From Pseudomonas sp. BGI-2 (lineage in GTDB: Bacteria > Pseudomonadota > Gammaproteobacteria > Pseudomonadales > Pseudomonadaceae): a DNA stretch of 64,000 nucleotides. Positions within the stretch are counted from its first letter, which is position 1; each line of letters begins with the position of its first letter. Of this stretch, positions 54,149 to 64,000 are shown piece after piece. The DNA is taken from positions 1 through 64,000 of the forward strand of contig NZ_SISB01000010.1 in NCBI RefSeq assembly GCF_004310295.1. Reading direction: 5' to 3'. Both the position numbers and the translations under genes were made by a program. Below the pieces are notes generated by a model. It was not told the origin of the DNA. It ran no database searches and worked only from the letters and a program-made list of their open reading frames with translations.

Positions 54149-55039
54149 GTGGATTCCCGATTGAATGCTTTTCTTGAACGCGCCGATGCCGTCTTGGCCC
54201 GTATCGAGCCGCTCTTGCCTGCACATCGGCAAGCCATCGACTGGACGCAATGCCTGGCTGCGCGCTGGCAACGCGAGGGCCGCAGCGGTTTTCTGCTGCC
54301 GCTGCATGTCAGCCTCGACACGCGGTTGACCGACCTGATCGGGGTCGACCGACAAGTGGAGCAACTGGGGCGCAATACCCAGCAGTTCCTCGATGGCATG
54401 CCCGCCAACCACGCACTGCTCTGGGGCTCGCGCGGCACCGGCAAGTCGTCGCTGGTGCGCGCCTTGCTGTCCGAGCATGGCAAGGCCGGCCTGCGGCTGA
54501 TCGAGATCGAGCGCGATCACTTGGCGGACCTGCCGCGCGTGGTCGAACAGATCGCCAGGCTGCCTCAGCGTTTCGTGCTGTTCTGCGATGACCTGTCGTT
54601 TGAATCGGGCGAAGGCGACTATCGCGTGCTCAAGAGCGTGCTCGACGGTTCTCTGGAACAGGCGCCGGATAACGTTTTGCTCTACGCCACCTCCAACCGT
54701 CGCCACTTGGTGCCGGAGAAGGAAAGCGATAACGAAAACTGGAAAAGGGTCGACGGCGAACTGCATCCCAGCGAGGCGGTGGAAGACAAGATCGCGCTGT
54801 CGGACCGTTTTGGGTTGTGGCTGTCGTTCTATCCGTTTACTCAAGAGCACTTCCTTGACGTCGTCGAGCACTGGATCGGTCAATTGGCCGAAAAATCCGG
54901 CCTTGAGTGGCAGCGTAATGAAGAGCTGGACATCCTCGCCGTGCGCTGGGCTACCGGCCGAGGCAATCGCAATGGACGCTGCGCGTATCAATTTGCCCGC
55001 TATTGGGTGGGGCTGAAGCTGTTGGAGAACAAAGCATGA
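54149..55039 (+). CDS. DUF815 family ATPase
   Basis: The 296-residue AAA-type ATPase has Walker A LWGSRGTGKSSLVRALL, Walker B RFVLFCDDLSFESGEGDYRV, sensor-1 Asn in LLYATSNRRHLVPE and an Arg-finger region near LSDRFGLWLSFYPF. DUF815 proteins have no settled function. It starts with GTG at 54149 preceded by GAGGAGAAGAC. It overlaps the fRMsr gene by ATGA, so the two are translated together. The sagS-like gene is divergent. Confidence 0.9.
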   Translation: MDSRLNAFLERADAVLARIEPLLPAHRQAIDWTQCLAARWQREGRSGFLLPLHVSLDTRLTDLIGVDRQVEQLGRNTQQFLDGMPANHALLWGSRGTGKSSLVRALLSEHGKAGLRLIEIERDHLADLPRVVEQIARLPQRFVLFCDDLSFESGEGDYRVLKSVLDGSLEQAPDNVLLYATSNRRHLVPEKESDNENWKRVDGELHPSEAVEDKIALSDRFGLWLSFYPFTQEHFLDVVEHWIGQLAEKSGLEWQRNEELDILAVRWATGRGNRNGRCAYQFARYWVGLKLLENKA

Positions 55040-55518
55040 TCGATTTACAGAAGAGCGGCCAAGGCCTGGACGGTTACGGCATGTTATGGGCTCAGTTGGA
55101 GTCGTTACTGGCGGACGAGCGTGACTTCATTGCCAACGCCGCACAGTTTTCGGCGTTCCTGTACAGCCAGCTCGACGACCTGAACTGGGCCGGTTTCTAC
55201 CTCAATCGCAACGAAGAACTGGTGCTCGGCCCGTTTCAGGGGCAAATCGCCTGCGTACGCATTCCGTTCGGTCGCGGCGTGTGTGGGACGGCGGCGGCAA
55301 CCTTGCAGACCCAGCTTGTCGAAGACGTTCACGCGTTCCCCGGGCACATTGCTTGCGACAGCGCATCGAACAGTGAGCTGGTTGTGCCGCTGGTCAAGGA
55401 CGGCCGCCTGATCGGCGTGCTGGACCTCGACAGTCCGAGCCTGGCGCGGTTTACCGCTGACGATCAGGCCGGTATCGAGCAACTGGCGGCGATTTTCCTG
55501 CGTCTGACCGATTGCTGA
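55036..55518 (+). CDS. Free methionine-(R)-sulfoxide reductase (GAF domain)
   Basis: The 160-residue GAF-fold enzyme has the fRMsr signatures: LNWAGFYLNRNEELVLGPFQ, the Cys in GQIACVRIPFGRGVCGTAA and the catalytic segment HIACDSASNSELVVPLVKDG. The three Cys positions (two in GQIAC...GVC and one in HIAC) match the family. It repairs free methionine sulfoxide in the cytoplasm. It overlaps the DUF815 gene and ends directly at the stop of the convergent HD-GYP gene. Confidence 0.92.
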   Translation: MIDLQKSGQGLDGYGMLWAQLESLLADERDFIANAAQFSAFLYSQLDDLNWAGFYLNRNEELVLGPFQGQIACVRIPFGRGVCGTAAATLQTQLVEDVHAFPGHIACDSASNSELVVPLVKDGRLIGVLDLDSPSLARFTADDQAGIEQLAAIFLRLTDC

Positions 55519-58467
55519 TCACGTCCTCAAGCCGGCCTTGGCCAGCAGGCTTGACGGGTCTACTGCATCGATCTGTCGTGGATCAAGGAATCGGTCGGCG
55601 TACTGCAAATAGATTCCGGCGTTGATGAACAGGCTGAACAACTCCGGATCGATATGGGCGTCACGGCACATGGTGGCCATGATGCCCAGCGCTTCACTCA
55701 AGGTTTTAGCCTTCTTGTAGGGGCGATCGGCGGCGGTCAGCGCCTCGAAAATATCGGCAATCGCCATCATCCTTGCCGGCAGGCTCATTTCTTCGCGTTT
55801 CAACTGTTTGGGATAACCGGTGCCGTCCATTTTCTCGTGATGGCCGCCGGCGATTTCCGCGACGTTGTTGAGGTGGCCAGGGAAGGGCAGGTGGCTGAGC
55901 ATCAGGATCGTCTGCACCATGTGGTGATTGATGATGTAACGCTCCTCGCGGGTCAGCGTGCCACGGGCGATGCTCAGGTTGTAGAGTTCGCCCCGGTTGT
56001 ACTTGTAGTGTGGTACATCGAGCTTGAAACCCCAGGGGTTGTCTTCCGGGATCAGCTCGCTTTCGGCGCGTTCGAACAAGTGCTCGGGCTTATCCGCCAA
56101 CAGCGGCTCGCTGACTGGCAAGGTCGGCGCCGGGGTTTGTGCCTGGCGGCGGTTTTCTTCCCAGGACACGCCGAGTCGATCGTCCAGGGTTCGGGTCCAG
56201 TTGCGCATGGCAATGCTGCGCAGACGTTGCAGATCGGCCTCGGCCATGGCCTCTGCGCCCAGATTGCAGCGGGCGACGAAGGCGAAATCATCATCCAGCC
56301 CGGCCAGGTTGGCATTGCGCAATTCGGCCAGGTGCTGCTCGTCACCGCCCAGGGCGATGGCCTGCCAATAGTTGATCCAGGCATCGCGCTTGAGGACTTC
56401 GAAACGGGTGCGGATTTCATGTATGCGGTCGTTCAGGGTCTCAAGCTTGGTGGCTTTATCGACCACGTATTCAGGCGTCGTGACCTTTCCGCAGTCGTGC
56501 AGCCAGGCCGCAATGTGCAGTGCTTCCCACTCGTCTTCGGTGGGTTGGTAGTCGCTGAAGGCCGGAGCCTGACTGGCGGCAGCGGCCTGGGCAAGCATCA
56601 GGGTCAGCTCCGGCACTCGCTGGCAGTGACCGCCGGTGTAGGGGCTCTTGGCATCGATCGCACCGGCCAGCAGTTGAATGAAGGCGTCCAGCAGTTGTTT
56701 CTGCCTGGCTTGCAGGCGCTGGCTCTCAATGCTCACGGCGGCCGCGCCGGAAACAGCCTGGAGAAACGCGATGCGGTCCGGGCGAAGTTTTTCCAGGTCG
56801 CTTTGTGTGCCACTGTCGGCCAATAGCAGGATCAGCAGGCCCACGGTTTCGTTGTGCCGATTGTGTAACCGGATACCGATCAGATGAACCCTGGGGCATT
56901 CCAGCGCGAGCATTACTTTCTGCAAATCCCCCGCCTGTTCGAAACCCAGATTGGTGACGACATTGTCGGCGTTCGACAACTGCTGCAACCACTGAGGACT
57001 CTGCGGGTCCTGGAGTTCGTGTCCTTGAACACCGAACGACGGCAATGCCTGTGACGTGCCATTGATGACCAGGCCTTGGGGCTCCATGCGATCGCTGTCA
57101 CGTTCGCGCAGGTAAATCAGACCGGCCTGGGCCTGGCCGATCTTCACGGTTTCAAACAACACCCGCTGCAGCAACGGCGCGAAGCGCGTCTCGGCGCTCA
57201 GGCTATCGGTGATCTGGAAAAAACTGCCCAGGGTGTCCTTCATCCGCGCCATCGACACGCTCAGTTGATCAACTTCGAGCACCGGCGAGCGCCGACTGAG
57301 CGGAAAGTTGAAGTTGAAACTGCGAATCGCGTCAGCTTCCTGCACCAGCGTGCGCAGCGGCTTGACCAGGACTCTTGAGGTCAACCATCCCACGGGCAGG
57401 CACAGCAGCAATGTCGCCAGGGTAATCAGCGCGCCTTGCCAACGCATGCGGTAGGCATCGGCGAGCAATTCGTCCTCTGGCACCAGCAACGCCAAATGCA
57501 GGCCCTGGGGTCCGCCCTCCGTCATGCTGCTGCGCGCCACGATCCATTGACGACCGGCAGCGTCCAGACGATTGCCGGCGGGAGGATGGGTGAGCAGGGC
57601 GCCGAGGCCGGGGCTCAGGTCGGCCGCCTTGTTCAGGCGAGCGGTCTGGTCGTCGATGATCAGCTTGCTGCTGTCGGGGTAGGCGATCGCGTTGCCTTGG
57701 GCATCGAACAGCACGATTTCGGTATGGGGCGTCACCACATGTTTGGCCAAGGTGGCCGACAATTCCGCCAGTGTCAGGTCGGCGCCGATTACCGCATTCT
57801 CACCACTGCGCCGGGCCAGGGTGGTACCGACGTTGTGAGTGGAGAAAAAAACATAGGGCTCGGTGGTGATCTGGTCCACGTCAACCCGCGCACTGGTGAA
57901 CCAGGCGCGGGTACGGGGATCGTAGGTTTCGTCGGGATTGTCCTGACGGCGGATGAGTGTCAGGGACTGATCAAAAAACAGGGATTGGGAGCGGATCTGA
58001 CCACTGCTGCCGTTGTGCTCGATGCTCCAGACTTGAAACGCCGCCGTGTCCGGGGCTTTCATTGCGGTTCTCAGGGCTGTGGTCCGCAGGGGGCGAACCA
58101 TGAAAAAGTCGCCGTTGCCGTAGCCCAGGTACAACGATGCCAGGTTGGGGTTGTCCTTGAGCGATTGACTGAAGGGTTGAAGCAACGCCAGTCGCTGCTC
58201 CAGATTCGGTGCCCGGGTCGCCGGGTAGTCTGCTAGGAGGCTGAGCAGATGGCGAATCGGTTCGTAGGTGCCTTGCAGGTCCAGGCGGACATCCTGCTCG
58301 ATGCGGTTGAAGAGCTTTTCACTGCTGGACAGAATGATCTGCGTGGTTTGGCCGTAATTGAAAATGCCCAGCACCACGCCGGTCAGCAATAACAGGAAGG
58401 TGAACATCACACTGATATGGATGTGCAGGGGGAACCGGCGTTGATCCGGGCGCAGTGGGCTGGGCAT
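55519..58467 (-). CDS. HD-GYP phosphohydrolase with Cache-type sensor
   Basis: The 982-residue inner-membrane protein has an N-terminal helix (about 19-40), a periplasmic double-Cache-like sensor to about 345, a second helix, HAMP (about 370-430), a GAF-like domain (about 430-610) and an HD-GYP domain. The HD pair is His657-Asp in WLHDCGK and the GYP part is His876 in AGGHHEKMDGTGYP. The HD and GYP parts are 219 residues apart instead of about 65, because about 150 residues are inserted. A cyclic-di-GMP phosphodiesterase role is inferred. The start at 58467 (MPSPLRPDQR) follows GGAGAGACCCGCA. Starts 5 and 9 codons upstream are possible. Confidence 0.87.
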   Translation of the reverse strand: MPSPLRPDQRRFPLHIHISVMFTFLLLLTGVVLGIFNYGQTTQIILSSSEKLFNRIEQDVRLDLQGTYEPIRHLLSLLADYPATRAPNLEQRLALLQPFSQSLKDNPNLASLYLGYGNGDFFMVRPLRTTALRTAMKAPDTAAFQVWSIEHNGSSGQIRSQSLFFDQSLTLIRRQDNPDETYDPRTRAWFTSARVDVDQITTEPYVFFSTHNVGTTLARRSGENAVIGADLTLAELSATLAKHVVTPHTEIVLFDAQGNAIAYPDSSKLIIDDQTARLNKAADLSPGLGALLTHPPAGNRLDAAGRQWIVARSSMTEGGPQGLHLALLVPEDELLADAYRMRWQGALITLATLLLCLPVGWLTSRVLVKPLRTLVQEADAIRSFNFNFPLSRRSPVLEVDQLSVSMARMKDTLGSFFQITDSLSAETRFAPLLQRVLFETVKIGQAQAGLIYLRERDSDRMEPQGLVINGTSQALPSFGVQGHELQDPQSPQWLQQLSNADNVVTNLGFEQAGDLQKVMLALECPRVHLIGIRLHNRHNETVGLLILLLADSGTQSDLEKLRPDRIAFLQAVSGAAAVSIESQRLQARQKQLLDAFIQLLAGAIDAKSPYTGGHCQRVPELTLMLAQAAAASQAPAFSDYQPTEDEWEALHIAAWLHDCGKVTTPEYVVDKATKLETLNDRIHEIRTRFEVLKRDAWINYWQAIALGGDEQHLAELRNANLAGLDDDFAFVARCNLGAEAMAEADLQRLRSIAMRNWTRTLDDRLGVSWEENRRQAQTPAPTLPVSEPLLADKPEHLFERAESELIPEDNPWGFKLDVPHYKYNRGELYNLSIARGTLTREERYIINHHMVQTILMLSHLPFPGHLNNVAEIAGGHHEKMDGTGYPKQLKREEMSLPARMMAIADIFEALTAADRPYKKAKTLSEALGIMATMCRDAHIDPELFSLFINAGIYLQYADRFLDPRQIDAVDPSSLLAKAGLRT

Positions 58468-58516
58468 TGCGGGTCTCTCCATGATGGTTAACACACTGCT
58501 CAGCGTCCAAGCATAG

Positions 58517-62161
<3,645 letters not shown>

Positions 62162-62169
62162 CCTGTCTC

Positions 62170-62796
62170 TCACACTAACGCGTTGCGTTTTGCCATATCA
62201 ATGAGTTCAACGAGTGACTTGGCTTTGAGTTTTTGCATGAGGCGTTTTTTATAGGTGCTGACAGTCTTGTTGCTCAGAAACATGCCCTTGGCAATTTCCT
62301 TGTTAGTCCGGCCCTGGGCGAAAAGTTGCAATACCATCAACTCCCGGTCGTTGACTGACTTGAATAACTCCAGATCGGCGTATCGCTCATCATCGGCACG
62401 AACAGGATTCAAGGCCTGGCTGGGGAAATAGTTGTAACCTGAAAGTACTGCCTTGATTGCGCTCACCAGTTCACTCAGGTCTTCCTGTTTGCATACATAA
62501 CCTGATGCGCCAGATTGCATGCAGCGAATACCGAAAAGTGTCGGGCACTGGGCAGTCAACACCAGTGTTTTGAGGGGGGTACTCATTGCGTTGAAACGGG
62601 AGAGAACTTCCAGGCCATCCAGTTTGGGGATGCTGATGTCGAGAATGACCAGGTCGGGCATGCATTCACGAACCATCTGCATGGCGTCGACCCCATTATC
62701 AGTTTCGCCGACGACTTTGTAACCCTCATGTTCGAGCAACATTCGGACGGCAAGACGGATGACAGGGTGATCGTCGACAATAAAAACGGAGTTCAT
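62170..62796 (-). CDS. LuxR/NarL-type response regulator (BvgA/RocA-like)
   Basis: The 208-residue regulator has receiver pocket VDDHP (7-11), phospho-acceptor Asp53 in LVILDISIPKLDG, Thr in LVLTAQCP and Lys in YVCKQEDLSEL. A LuxR helix-turn-helix follows (NDRELMVLQLFAQGRTNKEI, FLSNKTVSTYKKRLMQKL). The start at 62796 follows GGGATTTGATT. It lies 8 bp upstream of the kinase gene, so the two form an operon. It likely receives phosphate from the kinase HPT domain and controls surface-related genes. Upstream are phased GTGTTTT repeats that could be its own binding sites. Confidence 0.93.
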   Translation of the reverse strand: MNSVFIVDDHPVIRLAVRMLLEHEGYKVVGETDNGVDAMQMVRECMPDLVILDISIPKLDGLEVLSRFNAMSTPLKTLVLTAQCPTLFGIRCMQSGASGYVCKQEDLSELVSAIKAVLSGYNYFPSQALNPVRADDERYADLELFKSVNDRELMVLQLFAQGRTNKEIAKGMFLSNKTVSTYKKRLMQKLKAKSLVELIDMAKRNALV

Positions 62797-62998
62797 AATC
62801 AAATCCCATACGCGCTCAAATAAAGCGGGCACCTTAGCTCAGATAGTTGAGAGGGGCATGAACTGACGGGCCTGTAGTGGCAAACTAGGACAATTCCTAC
62901 AGGGGAAGAAGAATCGGACTACGGATCAACTAGGTTTTGCATGAGGAACGGTGAAAGTGTTGTATGTGTGTCCGGCTCGTCGGAGAGGTTGGTTTATA

Positions 62999-63054
62999 GT
63001 GTTTTACTTGTGTTTTAAATGTGTGTTTTTAGTGTGTGATTGTTGCTGTGTTTT
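62999..63054. promoter_or_regulatory. Phased GTGTTTT direct repeats
   Basis: GTGTTTT occurs at 62999, 63010, 63023 and 63048 (plus-strand reading; AAAACAC on the strand of the regulator gene). Intervals are 11, 13 and 25 bp, about one, one and two helical turns. They lie 200-260 bp upstream of the regulator start, from just before the stop of the receiver gene. The 62797-63053 gap has no gene. Confidence 0.45.
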
Positions 63055-63458
63055 TATAATGAGGCCAAGGTCAATAAGTTTCTAAAGTCTGATTGTTTCA
63101 GGGGTTTGATCAAGTAGCCCAACAAAGGCAATCCGTGTTCGCCGGCCATTCTTTCAAGACCGTCCAGTTCAATGGACGTCAGGCTGCTCAGCAGTATTGC
63201 CTGCCTGATCATTCCCCGCTGGCTGGCGAATTCGATCAAATCAAGTCCGGGAAGGTCTGGCAGGCATTGATCGCACAGAAGGATGTCGAAGGGCTGCGAC
63301 GCCTTGAGCATTTGTTGCAAGGCGGCTTCGGCGCTGTCTGTTGCGGTGAGTTGGGTGAAGCCGTAACTCTCCAGCAGGTATTGAGTCGCCCTGAGCTGAA
63401 AGGGATGGTCTTCCACCAGCAAGATGCGCCAATCGTTTTTCAACATAGAGTTTTTCAT
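63054..63458 (-). CDS. Stand-alone receiver-domain protein
   Basis: The 134-residue protein is a single CheY-like receiver: acidic pair in LLVEDHP, phospho-acceptor Asp63 in ILLCDQCLPDLPGLD, Ser in AILLSSLTS and Lys in GYLIKPLKQ. There is no output domain. The receiver resembles the N-terminal domain of RocR, which carries a C-terminal EAL domain, but nothing of an EAL follows in this frame or the next 250 bases. It may act as a phosphate sink or competitor for the kinase HPT domain. The start at 63458 (MKNSML) has a weak site; the ATG at 63446 is an alternative. Confidence 0.82.
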   Translation of the reverse strand: MKNSMLKNDWRILLVEDHPFQLRATQYLLESYGFTQLTATDSAEAALQQMLKASQPFDILLCDQCLPDLPGLDLIEFASQRGMIRQAILLSSLTSIELDGLERMAGEHGLPLLGYLIKPLKQSDFRNLLTLASL

Positions 63459-63578
63459 GCTTCATCTGTGGTGCAGAGGGAGCGTGATTATTTCGCGATC
63501 AGACCGTTCAATCGATCAGTCGGCTCTGCACAAGGTGTAGGGCGATTCTGTTGACGCTGCGATTGAATGAAAAATGCG

Positions 63579-63625
63579 CAAAAAATCGATCAGCCGTTCG
63601 AGAGTCCCCGATGCGGCTGATCGAT
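63579..63625 (-). terminator. Intrinsic terminator of the dGTPase gene
   Basis: ATCGATCAGCCG (63585-63596) and CGGCTGATCGAT (63614-63625) make a perfect 12-bp stem with a 17-base loop. On the minus strand it is followed by TTTTTTG. It sits directly after the dgt-like stop. Confidence 0.88.
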
Positions 63626-63631
63626 AGATGC

Positions 63632-64000
63632 TCATCCGTGGCTTGAACGACCGGTCATTTCCAGTGCCATTTGACTGGCGTAGCTGTCGGTCATGCCGGC
63701 GATGAAGTCGATCATTCTCAGGAACGAGGTGTGCAAAGGACCGTGAGGGTCGGGTGCATTGTTGCCCAGCAGGTCGAGAATGCGGCGGCTCTTGAAGGAC
63801 GGTGTTCGACCATTGTGTTGTTCCAGTGCCGCGCCGCAGAACGCATTGAGCAGGATCTCGAGAGTGGTGTAAGCACCGATTTCGTGCAGCGTCTTGCGCT
63901 TGTCCTGGAAGATCTTTTTGCGCGCCATGTCTTTGGCATTCAGGACACAGCGTTTGGCCGGACCATGCATGTGCTCCACCAGATCGCCTGGCAGTGTGCC
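63632..64000 (-). CDS. Deoxyguanosinetriphosphate triphosphohydrolase-like protein, C-terminus (partial)
   Basis: The 122 residues to the window edge have the C-terminal pattern of dNTP triphosphohydrolases: a helical [20 protein letters not shown], then [14 protein letters not shown] and [20 protein letters not shown]. The HD catalytic part lies beyond the window. These enzymes hydrolyse dNTPs to deoxynucleosides and triphosphate. The frame is open across the edge, so the start is outside. Confidence 0.85.
   Translation of the reverse strand, partial: GTLPGDLVEHMHGPAKRCVLNAKDMARKKIFQDKRKTLHEIGAYTTLEILLNAFCGAALEQHNGRTPSFKSRRILDLLGNNAPDPHGPLHTSFLRMIDFIAGMTDSYASQMALEMTGRSSHG

Overview
The window is a high-GC stretch of a Pseudomonas chromosome, most likely from the P. 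fluorescens group. The evidence is gene content and order: an oprI Lpp-type lipoprotein, an earP-efp pair whose EF-P carries Arg32, an msrB-gpx-ospR-sagS block, a dgt plus RocA/RocS-type sensor block, and many Pseudomonas REP palindromes. Comparisons with P. aeruginosa gene order are from memory and no search was run. No rRNA, tRNA, prophage, insertion sequence, CRISPR array or biosynthetic cluster was seen. This is core or near-core chromosome.

Layout. 0-8.5 kb: a kdpFABCDE potassium-uptake operon with REP elements between kdpB and kdpC and between kdpC and kdpD. 8.5-22.2 kb: a patatin-like phospholipase, a small lipoprotein, a CHAD protein, a thioesterase, a DUF962/Mpo1-like gene broken by an in-frame stop, a chemoreceptor, a TatD hydrolase, an MltF-like transglycosylase, DoxX, greB, and a YbbAP exporter divergent from TesA. 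22.2-33.5 kb: an envelope set (L,D-transpeptidase, oprI), class I DAHP synthase, a run of small metabolic and stress genes ending in cysB, a Gre-like factor, then earP-efp. 33.6-45.6 kb: ohr and ohrR with a candidate operator array, two LysR regulators flanking a TauE/SafE exporter, DUF1127, a YcaQ-like glycosylase, class II DAHP synthase, a crotonase, and a deaD-like helicase with a long structured leader. 45.8-51.7 kb: an extradiol dioxygenase, tpm, htpX behind a heat-shock-like promoter, alaA, and the peroxide repair set msrB-gpx-ospR. 51.7-64 kb: a signalling block with a SagS-like hybrid kinase, a DUF815 ATPase plus free-methionine-sulfoxide reductase, a 982-residue HD-GYP sensor, a BvgS/RocS-like phosphorelay kinase with its LuxR-type regulator and a stand-alone receiver protein, then the 3' end of a dGTPase gene.

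How the genes fit together. KdpDE senses and controls the Kdp pump. Ohr, OhrR, Gpx, OspR, MsrB and fRMsr form a peroxide and methionine-sulfoxide defence set with two paralogous thiol-switch MarR repressors. EarP glycosylates EF-P. SagS, the HD-GYP protein and the RocS/RocA-like pair are expected to act on the planktonic/sessile switch and cyclic-di-GMP. Thirteen REP-type inverted repeats of several core types sit almost only at 3' ends and in intercistronic gaps.

The least expected items are the nonsense codon in the DUF962 gene, the stand-alone receiver beside the RocS/RocA-like pair with phased GTGTTTT repeats, a terminator-like hairpin just upstream of msrB, and a 16-bp perfect palindrome upstream of kdpF.
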